A stretch of 64,000 nt of DNA from Methylobacterium sp. GXS13 (lineage in GTDB: Bacteria > Pseudomonadota > Alphaproteobacteria > Rhizobiales > Beijerinckiaceae). The stretch lies in assembly GCF_001455965.1 (NCBI RefSeq), contig NZ_LKKO01000025.1, forward strand, positions 62,001-126,000, in the 5' to 3' direction. The first letter of the stretch is position 1, and each line of letters starts with the position of its first letter. The position numbers and the translations under genes are program-made. Under the pieces are notes generated by a model, which did no database searches, was not told where the DNA came from, and saw nothing but the letters and a program-made list of their open reading frames with translations. Of the stretch, positions 1-8,357 are shown piece by piece.

Positions 1-2
1 GT

Positions 3-512
3 GCCGGCGGCTGGGTTGGCCATGCCCTGCGCGGCGGACCCGCGACGGCGATGGTGGCGGAGGCACCGGCGACGCAGGACGCGGTCGCGGCCTTTCGCAC
101 CTTCGTGGTCGAGGTGGTGCATCCGGTGGAGGTGCGCGCCGACGAGAAGCTCCACCTCGTGACGTGGCTCTCGAAGCGCCTCGGTCACGCGGTCGCGGCC
201 CCCGATCTCGCGGCCCAAGGGTTTCGCCTGATGGGCGGGCGGCTGCTGCCGGCCGGCGCCGAATCCGCAGCGATGCTAATGTACGACGACGACCGCGGAA
301 CCCGCCTGTCGCTCTACAGCCGTGTCGGAGACGGCGATGGGCGAACGCTCTTCCGCTTCGCTCGCGAGGGCGATGTCGCCGCCTTCTCCTGGGTCGATGG
401 CGGCATGTCCTACGTCGTCACCGGTCGAACTGATGAGGCCCGGCTGCTCACTGTCGCGCAGGCGGTCGATGCGCAGGTGCGTGGCCTCGCGCCTGATCGT
501 CGGCAGCCGTGA
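3..512 (+). CDS. Anti-sigma factor, 5'-truncated by the window edge
   Basis: The reading frame is open to the left edge, so the N-terminus is missing. The first visible residues (AGGWVGHALRGG) look like the end of a transmembrane helix. The remainder has the C-terminal periplasmic domain seen in RsiW/ChrR-like anti-sigma factors, with segments such as FRLMGGRLLPAG and a Met-Tyr-Asp-Asp strand. Such proteins hold an ECF sigma factor at the membrane. The cognate sigma gene would be expected just outside the window. The following LysR gene overlaps its stop by four bases, so the two are probably co-translated. The family call is by resemblance. Confidence 0.7.
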   Translation, partial: AGGWVGHALRGGPATAMVAEAPATQDAVAAFRTFVVEVVHPVEVRADEKLHLVTWLSKRLGHAVAAPDLAAQGFRLMGGRLLPAGAESAAMLMYDDDRGTRLSLYSRVGDGDGRTLFRFAREGDVAAFSWVDGGMSYVVTGRTDEARLLTVAQAVDAQVRGLAPDRRQP

Positions 513-1399
513 CCCTCGACCAGCTCCGCATCTTCGTGGCGGTGGCCGAGCGGCAGCACGTGACGCGGGCTGCCGAGGCGCTGAACCTCGTCCAGTCGGC
601 GGTCAGCACGGCGATCGCCAACATCGAGGGGCGGCACGCGACGAAGCTGTTTCACCGGGTCGGCCGCGGGATCGAGTTGACCGAGGCGGGGCGCGTGTTC
701 CTCGTCGAGGCCCGCGCCGTGCTTGCCCGCGCCGACGCGGCCGAACTGGTGCTCGCCGACCTCAGCGGCCTGCGGCGCGGGACGCTGGCGCTCTACGCCA
801 GCCAGACCATCGCCAGCGACTGGCTGCCTCGCCACCTCGTCGCCTTCCGCCGGGCCTACCCTGAGATCGCTATCCGGTTGGCGGTGGGCAACACCACCGA
901 CGCCGCCGACGCGGTGCGCGCCGGGCAGGCCGAACTCGGCTTCGTCGAGGGGGCGCTCGACGACCCGACGCTTGCGAGCACCACCATCGCGCAGGACCAA
1001 CTGGTCCTCGTGGTCGCCCCTGGCCATGCCTTCGCCGGGGCGACCGACCTCGAACCCGAAAATCTCGCCGGGGCCGACTGGGTGCTGCGCGAGGCGGGAT
1101 CGGGAACCCGCTCGGCCTTCGAGGCGGCCCTGGGTGCGGCCGGCCTCGCAGCCGCCCAGCTTCGGGTCACGCTCGAACTGCCCTCTAACGAGGCGGTGCG
1201 CGCCGCCGTCGAGGCCGGGGGCGGGGCCGCCGTCCTGTCCGAGACCGTGGTCGCCGCAGCGCTTCGGGCCGGAACCCTGGTTCGGGCGGCGTTCGCCCTG
1301 CCGAGCCGGCCGTTCCGGGTGCTGCGCCACAAGGAGCGCTACCGCAGCCGGGCCGCCGACGCGTTGCTCGACCTGATCGCGACGGCGGATGCCGGATGA
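509..1399 (+). CDS. LysR-family transcriptional regulator (CysL-like)
   Basis: 296 aa, normal length for LysR. An N-terminal winged helix-turn-helix (residues 1-60, with AAEALNLVQSAVSTAI as recognition region) is followed by a periplasmic-binding-protein-like effector domain. The start is GTG at 509, overlapping the upstream TGA as GTGA, which indicates translational coupling with the anti-sigma gene. LysR proteins of this type are often found near YeiH exporters and sulfur genes; a YeiH homologue lies about 6 kb away. The effector is unknown. Confidence 0.88.
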   Translation: MTLDQLRIFVAVAERQHVTRAAEALNLVQSAVSTAIANIEGRHATKLFHRVGRGIELTEAGRVFLVEARAVLARADAAELVLADLSGLRRGTLALYASQTIASDWLPRHLVAFRRAYPEIAIRLAVGNTTDAADAVRAGQAELGFVEGALDDPTLASTTIAQDQLVLVVAPGHAFAGATDLEPENLAGADWVLREAGSGTRSAFEAALGAAGLAAAQLRVTLELPSNEAVRAAVEAGGGAAVLSETVVAAALRAGTLVRAAFALPSRPFRVLRHKERYRSRAADALLDLIATADAG

Positions 1400-1767
1400 G
1401 CGATCCTGCGAAACCCGTGCACCCCGACGATCCCCGGGTGAGGCTCGCCGAGGACCGGACGGTTCTGGCAGCCGAGCGCACCTTCGTGGCGTGGCTTCGC
1501 ACCGGGCTCGCCTTCCTCGGCGTCGGCCTGGCCGCGCAGCGCTTCCTGCGGGAGGTGCTGGCGGTCTGGCCGCTAAAGGTGCTGTCGCTCACGTTGATCG
1601 CCTGCGCGCTTGCCTCGTTCGCCGGCGCCGCATGGCGGGACCGGGCGATTCGGGCGCGTCTCGCCGATGCCGAGATCCCGATGATGCCGCGCATCCTCAC
1701 CGTCGGGATCGCGGCCTTGCTGATCGCGATCTCGGGCCTTGCGGCCACCGCCCTGCTCTGGGCGTGA
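1396..1767 (+). CDS. DUF202 family inner-membrane protein (YidH-like)
   Basis: 123 aa. It has the DUF202 hallmark near the N-terminus (RLAEDRTVLAAERTFVAWLR), followed by three hydrophobic segments. It starts with ATG overlapping the LysR stop (ATGA), so it is probably the last gene of the short plus-strand operon. The molecular function of the family is unknown. It converges on the sulfite-oxidase-like gene on the opposite strand, with only 3 bp between the stops. Confidence 0.85.
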   Translation: MSDPAKPVHPDDPRVRLAEDRTVLAAERTFVAWLRTGLAFLGVGLAAQRFLREVLAVWPLKVLSLTLIACALASFAGAAWRDRAIRARLADAEIPMMPRILTVGIAALLIAISGLAATALLWA

Positions 1768-1770
1768 CTG

Positions 1771-2856
1771 TTAGGCCACCGTGACCCGTACCCGGTGCCA
1801 GGCGGCGCTGAGGTAGCCCTTGTAGTTCCAGGTGTCGTCGGGCGCCGCCGGCTGGGTCTGGCCGGCGGAGTCCCAGGCCCGCACCGCGAGTTCGTGTTCG
1901 CCCGCGGTCAGCTCGCGGTCGATCTCCCAGAACGTCCAGGCGTAGGGCGCGTCGGCATCGCGGTCGATCCGGGCCTGTGCCCAGCTGCGACCGCCATCCG
2001 TCGAGACGTCGACGCGGGCGACCGCGCGGTCGCTGGCGATGGCGTAGCCGCGGATCGCGTGCCGGCCGGCCTTCAACGCTGCGCCGCGGGCGGGCTCGCA
2101 GATCGCGCTGTTGAGCGGCATCGCCTCGATGGTGATGCCGTGGGCCGGGTCGGCGGTCTCGGCCGTCACGTCGGGCGGGAATAGCTTGTAGTCGTCGGCC
2201 TGCATCGGATTGTCGGAGGGCTGGTCCTGCACCGTGATGCGGGCGAGCCATTTCGGGCTGCGGATGCCGGCAAATCCTGGAACGACCACACGTAGGGGAT
2301 GGCCGTGCTCGGGGGCGAGAGGCTCGCCGTTCATCGAGAAGGCGAGCAGCGTCTCGGGGGCCAGTGCCTTGGCGAGTAGGATCGAGGCGCCGAAGCGCGT
2401 GTCCGTGTCCGCGATCCGGTCGTGGCTCTCGAAGGCGACGTGGCGCGTACCGCCCGCATCGATCCCGGCGGCGTGCAGGACGTCGGCGAGCCGCACCCCG
2501 GTCCATTCCGCGTTGCCGATGGCGCCGGGCGCCCACGGGTCGCCGGAGACCGGGGCCACAGCCAGCATGTCGGCCCGGCGGTTGCCGGCGCATTGCATCA
2601 CCGCCGTGACGGTGACGTGCGCGAAGCGTGCCTTCAGATCGGCGACGGACAATTCGAGGGGCGTCGCGACCATCCCGTCGACAGTCAGGCGGTAGCCGTC
2701 GTCGCCGAGGTCCGGGATGTCGCCGTGGCTGCGGACGTAGAAGTCGGCCTGGTCGGTGAGGAAGGCCGCCCGCAGGCGATCGAGCGGCGGCTCGGCATTG
2801 TAGGGCGCCTCGCCGTGGACGATGAGGCGGTCCTTGCGCTGGAACAGGCCGAGCAT
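1771..2856 (-). CDS. Sulfite-oxidase-fold molybdenum enzyme, cytoplasmic form
   Basis: 361 aa with the whole sulfite oxidase fold: a molybdopterin domain, then a C-terminal Mo-co dimerisation domain (about residues 240-361). The molybdenum-binding cysteine is C89 in VMQCAGNRR. It resembles the SorA-like protein 1.6 kb upstream but is clearly a different paralogue. There is no signal peptide (it begins MLGLFQRKDRLIVHG), so it probably acts in the cytoplasm, whereas SorA is exported. It is the last gene of the minus-strand sulfite cluster. A stem-loop separates it from the propeller gene, so its expression may be partly uncoupled. The substrate is probably sulfite, but this is not provable from sequence. 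Confidence 0.85.
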   Translation of the reverse strand: MLGLFQRKDRLIVHGEAPYNAEPPLDRLRAAFLTDQADFYVRSHGDIPDLGDDGYRLTVDGMVATPLELSVADLKARFAHVTVTAVMQCAGNRRADMLAVAPVSGDPWAPGAIGNAEWTGVRLADVLHAAGIDAGGTRHVAFESHDRIADTDTRFGASILLAKALAPETLLAFSMNGEPLAPEHGHPLRVVVPGFAGIRSPKWLARITVQDQPSDNPMQADDYKLFPPDVTAETADPAHGITIEAMPLNSAICEPARGAALKAGRHAIRGYAIASDRAVARVDVSTDGGRSWAQARIDRDADAPYAWTFWEIDRELTAGEHELAVRAWDSAGQTQPAAPDDTWNYKGYLSAAWHRVRVTVA

Positions 2857-2897
2857 GGGGTTTTTGTCCTGCGTTCGTGACGTGTCGACGACGAGAA

Positions 2898-2927
2898 CGC
2901 GCCGGGGGCGATAAGGCCCCCGACGCG
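2898..2927 (-). terminator. Strong intercistronic stem-loop
   Basis: A 12-bp stem (2898-2909 with 2916-2927, one C/A mismatch) with a 6-nt loop lies just after the stop of the propeller gene and before the second sulfite-oxidase-like gene. No run of T follows it, so it may be an attenuator or mRNA-stabilising hairpin rather than a classical terminator. Confidence 0.5.
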
Positions 2928-2934
2928 CGTCGCT

Positions 2935-3918
2935 TCACGGCTTCATCGTCGAGACGACTACGTTCTTCGCCCGGTCCACCACGGCGACGCTGAGGTCGCG
3001 GTTGAGGACGTAGGCGTGGGCGTTGTCGGCCGAGAACGCGATCGCCTGGCGCGGCTCGTTCAGGCCGGTCACCGTGGCGACGACCTTGAGGGTGCCGGTG
3101 TCGATCACCGAGAGCGAGTTGTCCTTCAGGTTGCCCGAATAGACGAAGCGCCCGTCCGGGGTCAGCGCGGCGCCGTAGGGGTCCTTGCCCACTGCCACCT
3201 CGGAGGTGACCTTACGGGCGGCGACATCGACCACGCCGATGGTGTTACGGCCGCTGTTGGCGGCAAACAGCGTCTTACCGTCCTTGGTGATCGAGATGGC
3301 GCGCAGCTTGTCGAACCCGGCGATCTCGCCGGTGATCTTGTTGGTGGCGGTATCGACCAACGTGATCTTGTCGCCGAGGAAGTTCGTCACGAACACGGTC
3401 TTGCCGTCCGGCGACAGCTTCACGCCCTGGCGCGGCTGCGCGAAGCCGGGGATCACGGCCTCGGCGAGCATGGTCTTGGTGTCGAACACGGTCAGCGTGC
3501 TCGCGGCCTCGTTGTTGACGTAGAGCTTGGTCCCGTCGGCCGAGAGCACCGTGCCGAACGCGCCGGGGCCCGCGGCGAGAACGCCGGCCTCCTTGCCGGT
3601 GGCGGTCTCGTAGACCGTGATCCGGCCGGTGCCGCTGTCGGAGATGTAGAAGCGGGCGCCGTCCGGTGCGAACACGATGTTGCGCGGCGTGACGAAGCCG
3701 TCGAGGCGGCGCAGCACGGTGCCCTTGGCGACGTCGTAGACGACGACGGCGCTCTCCTCGCTGTTCGACACAGCGGCGACAGTCCCGGCGGCGTTCAGCG
3801 CCAGGGCGTTGTTCTTGATCGCGCCGTCGAAGCCGGCGGCGAACCCGGGCTGGCCCTGGGCGAGGAGCAAGGCGGCTCCGGCGAGGAGGGTGCGGAGGCT
3901 GGTGCGGATATGGTTCAT
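2935..3918 (-). CDS. Periplasmic YVTN-type beta-propeller repeat protein
   Basis: 327 aa from the ATG at 3918. That start is preferred because it opens a standard Sec signal peptide (MNHIRTSLRTLLAGAALLLA, cleavage near AGFA); an upstream in-frame ATG gives a 29-residue lead without signal character. The mature part is made of about 40-residue repeats with motifs of the type FVTNFLGDKITLVDT and YSGNLKDNSLSVIDT, the signature of surface/periplasmic YVTN propellers. It lies between the cytochrome/SorA pair and a second sulfite-oxidase-like gene. The role in sulfite oxidation is unknown; scaffolding or electron-transfer assistance is inferred only from position. An ECF-type promoter lies 115 bp upstream. 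Confidence 0.82.
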   Translation of the reverse strand: MNHIRTSLRTLLAGAALLLAQGQPGFAAGFDGAIKNNALALNAAGTVAAVSNSEESAVVVYDVAKGTVLRRLDGFVTPRNIVFAPDGARFYISDSGTGRITVYETATGKEAGVLAAGPGAFGTVLSADGTKLYVNNEAASTLTVFDTKTMLAEAVIPGFAQPRQGVKLSPDGKTVFVTNFLGDKITLVDTATNKITGEIAGFDKLRAISITKDGKTLFAANSGRNTIGVVDVAARKVTSEVAVGKDPYGAALTPDGRFVYSGNLKDNSLSVIDTGTLKVVATVTGLNEPRQAIAFSADNAHAYVLNRDLSVAVVDRAKNVVVSTMKP

Positions 3919-4032
3919 GAAGCGGGTCTCTCGGGCATGCGCACTCGTTCGGCGGCCAAAGGCCGGCCGCGAGGGCTGGTTCGAAATCGGAAATCCGTGG
4001 TGCAAGGCCGGGCCGGCCGTGCATCGCCCTGA

Positions 4033-4061
4033 GGAGATGCCGGAAGGCTCGGTCTATTCCC
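4033..4061 (-). promoter_or_regulatory. ECF-type promoter element upstream of the propeller gene
   Basis: On the minus strand the element reads GGGAATAGACCG, nine bases, then GCATCTCC. The same two blocks with exactly the same spacing occur upstream of sorA at 5750-5778. This suggests a -35/-10 pair of one ECF sigma factor, plausibly the partner of the anti-sigma factor at the left edge. GGGAATA-type -35 elements resemble those I recall for sulfite-responsive ECF factors of rhizobia. Confidence 0.6.
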
Positions 4062-4103
4062 CGAGGCCGGCGAAATAGCGCGGCGGCCTCGGGATTCGGG
4101 GGT

Positions 4104-4442
4104 TCAGGGCGTCGGCTTCAACGCCGTGAGGTAATCGACGATGGTCTGCACGTCGGCCGGATCGACGGGCGCCTTGTAGACGTGAACCATCTTGTTCACG
4201 GTCTCGGTCCACTGCGCCTTCGTGAGCTTGGGCTGGGTCAGCACCATCCCGGCCGAGTGGCAGGCGAGGCAGTTGTTGTTGACCGCCTCGGCCCCCGGCC
4301 CGTCCGGGAAGATCCGGTCGGAAGTCGGGAATTCGATCGATTGCGAGCTGAAGCGCATCGGCTCGGGAGCCGAAGCGGCGAGCGCCACCGGGGGAGACAG
4401 TATGAGGGCGGCGATGAGGGCCGCAGGGCGGATCGGGTTCAT
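4104..4442 (-). CDS. sorB: Periplasmic c-type cytochrome, SorB-like subunit
   Basis: 112 aa with a Sec signal peptide (residues 1-23, ending VALAASA) and one haem-attachment site CLACH at residues 58-62; a Met further on (such as M84) could be the axial ligand. It lies 11 bp downstream of the SorA-like gene in the same operon. In sulfite dehydrogenases of the SorAB type this subunit takes electrons from the molybdenum centre and passes them to the respiratory chain. The start at 4442 was chosen because it opens the signal peptide; the longer frame upstream is the overlap with sorA. Confidence 0.85.
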   Translation of the reverse strand: MNPIRPAALIAALILSPPVALAASAPEPMRFSSQSIEFPTSDRIFPDGPGAEAVNNNCLACHSAGMVLTQPKLTKAQWTETVNKMVHVYKAPVDPADVQTIVDYLTALKPTP

Positions 4443-4453
4443 GGCTGTTCTCC

Positions 4454-5656
4454 TCAAGCGGCCTGGAATGACACGGCCTCGATGCCGTTCTGCATGAAGC
4501 CGGCGCCGTTCCAGACCCGGTCCATGGGCTGCGCGACGCCGTTGGTGTTGGTGCAGCGGACCCGGACCGTGTGGGTGCCGGAGGCCAGCGCCGGTAGGCT
4601 GCCCTCGAAGCGGCGGAAGCTGTAGGGGCCCTCGTCCGCGCCGAGCTGCGCCGGGAACCACGTCGCCCCGCCGTCGCCGGAGAACTCGACCGCCTTCACC
4701 CCGCAATCGCCGCCGAAGGCGATGCCGCGCAACGCCACCGGCGTTCCGGCCGCCACCTTGGCGCCGTCCTGCAGGTTGGTTACGAACGAGCGCGGCACCA
4801 TCCTGTTGATCGGCACCGTCTTGAAGCCGGTCTGACCGGGCTTGATGTTAGCGCCCGGCACGTCAGGAATGCGGTAAGCGGTCTTCATCCAATATTGGTC
4901 GTCGGGCTTGTCCAACACCTCGATGTCGGACAGCATCTTGACCCAGTAGGTCGAGTACCAGCCCGGCACCACGAGCCGGAGCGGGAAACCGTTGAGCAGC
5001 GGCAGTTGCTCGCCGTTCATCGCGTAGGCGATCATCACCTCGCCATTGTTGGCGTGGTCGAGATCGAGCGACTTCTTGAAGTCCGGCGCGTCGTCGACCA
5101 CGGGCTCGTCGAGGCCGCTGAAGCGCACCTGCAAGGCACCGGCCTTCACCCCGGCCTTTTCGAGCACGTCCTTGAGGCGCACGCCGGTCCAGCGGGCGTT
5201 GCCCATCGAGCCGTTGGCCCATTGCGCGCCGGGCACACGCGGCTCGAACAGCCCGCGTGAATTGCCCGAGCACTGGTTCACCGCGGCGATCTCGAAGCGG
5301 GGCAGGCCGGCGATGGCGTCGAGCGAGAGCGAGAGTTCCTTCTCGACATGACCGTGGACCTTGAGCCGGAAGGTGCCGGCATCGACCTCGGTCGGGATCG
5401 AGGCCCAGTGCCAGCGCACGTAGAAGCGGTCGTTGGGGGTGAACACGCCCTCGTCGAATACCGAGAACGGCGTCTCCAGCAGCGGCGGATGGGTGCGTTG
5501 AAGGATCATCTCGCCCTTGCCCGGAAAGGCCGTGGTCAGCGTCCGCTCGTCTGGGCCGCCAGGCAGCGGAAGCTTCACCGAGCCCGCCGCCCAGGCCGGT
5601 ATGGCGGCGCCGAGGCTGCCGAGCCCTAGGCCACCCAGGACGAGGCGGCGGTTCAT
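4454..5656 (-). CDS. sorA: Sulfite dehydrogenase, molybdopterin subunit (SorA-like)
   Basis: 400 aa from the ATG at 5656; an ATG seven codons upstream is an alternative. The N-terminus MNRRLVLGGLGLGSLGAA is a twin-arginine signal, as expected for a periplasmic molybdoenzyme. The catalytic Mo-ligating cysteine is C129 in VNQCSGNSRG. The later region has the sulfite-oxidase dimerisation domain. It oxidises sulfite to sulfate with the cytochrome encoded immediately downstream. An ECF-type promoter lies about 95 bp before the start. The call of Sor-type rather than another sulfite-oxidase-fold enzyme rests on the adjacent single-haem cytochrome and the exporter downstream. Confidence 0.88.
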   Translation of the reverse strand: MNRRLVLGGLGLGSLGAAIPAWAAGSVKLPLPGGPDERTLTTAFPGKGEMILQRTHPPLLETPFSVFDEGVFTPNDRFYVRWHWASIPTEVDAGTFRLKVHGHVEKELSLSLDAIAGLPRFEIAAVNQCSGNSRGLFEPRVPGAQWANGSMGNARWTGVRLKDVLEKAGVKAGALQVRFSGLDEPVVDDAPDFKKSLDLDHANNGEVMIAYAMNGEQLPLLNGFPLRLVVPGWYSTYWVKMLSDIEVLDKPDDQYWMKTAYRIPDVPGANIKPGQTGFKTVPINRMVPRSFVTNLQDGAKVAAGTPVALRGIAFGGDCGVKAVEFSGDGGATWFPAQLGADEGPYSFRRFEGSLPALASGTHTVRVRCTNTNGVAQPMDRVWNGAGFMQNGIEAVSFQAA

Positions 5657-5749
5657 CGGTCTGTCCAGTCCGTGCATGGTCTCTCCCCTAAGAATGTCGG
5701 TGTCGATGCGTTCGAAGGCATCGGACCCGTCGCGATCCCTCGCGACCAG

Positions 5750-5778
5750 GGAGATGCTACGGGATGCGGTTTATTCCC
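5750..5778 (-). promoter_or_regulatory. ECF-type promoter element upstream of sorA
   Basis: On the minus strand it reads GGGAATAAACCG, nine bases, GCATCTCC. It matches the element at 4033-4061 in both blocks (one difference in 20 positions) and in spacing. It lies 94 bp upstream of the sorA start, a normal distance for a promoter with a short leader. Confidence 0.62.
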
Positions 5779-5871
5779 ACCAACGGTCTTTCGCGATACG
5801 AATGATCTCCAAACGCGATGATTTGAGAAGTTTCAATCTCCGATGGGACGATCAAGGACGCCGTCTTGGCG

Positions 5872-7104
5872 TCACGCCGCCGGCGCGCCGACGGGCGCGG
5901 TCCTGCGAAGCCCGAACAGGGCGTGACGCTCTGAAAAACCGCGCAGGGCGACGGTGCCGAGAGGTTCGAGGGCATGCGCCAATCCGTCGATGAAAGTGTC
6001 GGTGGCGATCAGCGGCGTGTCGTAGGTCTTGCACAGGCGCTCGACGCGAGCGAGCACGTTGAGATCGCGGCCGATCGCCGTGAAGTCGACCCGGTCGCCG
6101 CCGCCGATATTGCCGTAGGCGACCTCGCCGACATGAAGTGCGACGCCGACCTCGAAGGCAGCTGTGTCACCGTCGCGCAGGGTCGCAAGCGCAGCGAGTG
6201 CGGCCTCGGCGGCACGCAAGGCGGCACGGCGCGCCGCGGCCTCGTCGCGATCGGCATCGAACACGGCCAGTAGCCCGTCGCCGATATACTTCAGCACCTC
6301 GCCGCCTTCCGCCTCGATGGCTGGCACGATGGCATCGAACATCCGGTTGAGGGCGGCCACGACACGGTCGGGGCTCTGCCGGTCGGACAGTTCACCGAAC
6401 CCGCGCAAGTCAGTCAGCATCATCGCGGCCCGCATCAGACGTACATCGCCGCGCCGCACTGTGCCGGCCAGGATTTGCCGTGCCGGGTCGCGCCCGACAT
6501 AGGCGCTCAGCACCGCGCCGAGCATGTCGTCGAGCGCTTTGATCTCGAACAGCAGCGAGAACGGCTCGACCAGCGCCAGCAACGTGTCGATCTCGATCAG
6601 CGTGAAGCCGCCCGGTCTCGCCGTGGCCCAGGAGGCGGCGCCCATGCGTCCACGCGCGGCGCGCAGCGGCACGATGAGGTAGTCGGTCAGACCCTCGTCG
6701 CGAAGCTCGCCGAGCACGGGAAACGGCAGCGGCCCATCCCCGTCGAGACGGTATCGGAACGGGGTACGGGTCTCGACCACGTGCTCGACGGTGTTGCCGT
6801 GAAAGGTCGGCGTGCCCTCGATGCCGTGGCGGCGACGCAGGGCTAGGCTCGACGCTCCTGGATGCCAGACGCGCATCACCCACCGGAACGACGGATGCAG
6901 GGTCGGCGCGTGGGTGGTGGCGCGGGCCAGTGGCAGGCCGAGCCCCGAGAGGCACGCGCTGAACCCGTCGAGAAGGGCTGCCGCGTCCGCCGCTTCGCGA
7001 CCCGGCCCCATCAACCATCCCGTCGCCTGCGCAACCGCCTCGGACGAAGATTGGGACGAACGTGTCACGGCAGTTCTTTCATCAAGAATTCGGATCGATG
7101 CCAT
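5872..7104 (-). CDS. Class III adenylate/guanylate cyclase
   Basis: 410 aa from ATG 7104. The C-terminal half (about 215-400) is a class III cyclase catalytic domain: metal-binding aspartate in MMLTDLRGF, the KYIGDGLLAVFD loop, and a conserved VGVALHVGEVAYGNIG segment with VDFTAIGRDLNV after it. The N-terminal part (about 1-200) resembles sensor domains of stand-alone alphaproteobacterial cyclases. It starts 8 bp after the YeiH-like exporter gene, so the two form an operon. It would make cAMP or cGMP in the cytoplasm; the signal is unknown. The open frame extends upstream antisense to yeiH, but that part is composition-biased and not coding. Confidence 0.88.
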   Translation of the reverse strand: MASIRILDERTAVTRSSQSSSEAVAQATGWLMGPGREAADAAALLDGFSACLSGLGLPLARATTHAPTLHPSFRWVMRVWHPGASSLALRRRHGIEGTPTFHGNTVEHVVETRTPFRYRLDGDGPLPFPVLGELRDEGLTDYLIVPLRAARGRMGAASWATARPGGFTLIEIDTLLALVEPFSLLFEIKALDDMLGAVLSAYVGRDPARQILAGTVRRGDVRLMRAAMMLTDLRGFGELSDRQSPDRVVAALNRMFDAIVPAIEAEGGEVLKYIGDGLLAVFDADRDEAAARRAALRAAEAALAALATLRDGDTAAFEVGVALHVGEVAYGNIGGGDRVDFTAIGRDLNVLARVERLCKTYDTPLIATDTFIDGLAHALEPLGTVALRGFSERHALFGLRRTAPVGAPAA

Positions 7105-7112
7105 AGCGCGGA

Positions 7113-8210
7113 TCAGACGAGGCCGAGCACGTGGATCAGGCCGAGGCTGACGGCGCCCAGCGCAAGGAGCGAGGCGACCACCGCGAGGGTCACCCGCGCG
7201 CCGGCCTTGGCGACGCTGCGCACGTCGACCCCGAGGCCGAGCGCCGCCATCGAGACCACGGTCAGCACGTTGGCGGTCTCCGACATCGGCGCGAGCGCAA
7301 CCTGCGGGACCAGCCCGGCCGAGCGAAGGCCCGCGAGCGCAAGGAAGGCGAGGATGAACCACGGCACCAGGCGGTGGATCGCGAGGCCGCCGCGGGCCGG
7401 GCGGTCGCCGGCGGTGACGCCGGGGGCGGCCTCGTCGGTCTCCTCGCGCAGCCGGCTTGCGCCGAGCGAAAGCACCAGGACGACCGGGCCTAGCATCAGC
7501 ACCCGGACGAGCTTCACCAGGGTTCCGACCTGGACGCTGAGCGCCGCGACCGGCGCAGTGGCGGCGAGGACCTGTGGCACGGCGTAGACGGTGAGGCCGG
7601 CAAGCACGCCGTACTGCATCGGCGACAGACCGAGCAGCGGCACCAGCAGCGGCAGGCCGAGCACCACCAGCACGCCCAGCACCGCGGTGAAGGCGATGGA
7701 GGCGGCGACGTCCTCGCCGTCGGCGCCGATCACCGGTGCCGTGGCGGCGATCGCCGAGTTGCCGCAGATCGAGTTTCCGCATGCGACGAGGATCGCCATG
7801 CGCGGATGCAGCCCGAGCGCTCGGCCGATGCCGTAGCTCGACAGGATCGCGGCCACGACGACGCCCGCGATGCCGAAGAGCAGGCCCGGTCCGGCGGCGA
7901 GGATCGTCGCGAGGCTGAGCGACGCGCCGAGTAGTACGACCGCGATCTCCAGCACGGTCTTGGCCCCGAAGGCGATGCCGGGAAAGAAACGCTGCGACGG
8001 GGTCCAAATCGTGCGGATCGCGCTGCCGAGCAGGATCGCCAGCACCAGGGCTTCGAGCCAGGCACGACCGAACAGATGCGTCTGGGCGGCTTCGAAGCCG
8101 ATCGCTGCGGCGGTGACCGCCACGCAGAGGCCCAGTCCCGGAAGGATGGCTCTCGTGCCGGCCAAGGCACGCGTCGAACGAGAGTGGGAGAAAAGTCTTG
8201 GCGCGGACAT
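7113..8210 (-). CDS. YeiH/UPF0324 family putative sulfate exporter
   Basis: 365 aa from ATG 8210, preceded by a GGAG at suitable distance; an ATG at 8258 would add 16 residues. It is a polytopic membrane protein with about ten hydrophobic segments and the family motif ACGNSICGNSAIAATAPVIGA. The family is annotated as putative sulfate exporter because it occurs with sulfite/sulfoacetate metabolism. Here it lies beyond the sulfite dehydrogenase cluster, fitting export of the sulfate formed. It is co-transcribed with the cyclase gene. Confidence 0.87.
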   Translation of the reverse strand: MSAPRLFSHSRSTRALAGTRAILPGLGLCVAVTAAAIGFEAAQTHLFGRAWLEALVLAILLGSAIRTIWTPSQRFFPGIAFGAKTVLEIAVVLLGASLSLATILAAGPGLLFGIAGVVVAAILSSYGIGRALGLHPRMAILVACGNSICGNSAIAATAPVIGADGEDVAASIAFTAVLGVLVVLGLPLLVPLLGLSPMQYGVLAGLTVYAVPQVLAATAPVAALSVQVGTLVKLVRVLMLGPVVLVLSLGASRLREETDEAAPGVTAGDRPARGGLAIHRLVPWFILAFLALAGLRSAGLVPQVALAPMSETANVLTVVSMAALGLGVDVRSVAKAGARVTLAVVASLLALGAVSLGLIHVLGLV

Positions 8211-8357
8211 GGATGGCTCCGATGTGATGCCGGAGGATCCCAGGTCCCGTTCATTCACTCCAGCGGAATGATTAGATGCTTTTCATCACTGAAATAGATG
8301 AGATGAGGACCCCCTCAGAGTTTGCGGAGACGCATTGTGGGGGGGCGACAGGCGGAT

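Noticed and set aside
8214..8275. Possible third copy of the GGGAATA/GCATCTCC promoter before yeiH
   Set aside because: A GAATGAAC block and a GGCATC block exist but are seven bases too far apart compared with the two good sites.
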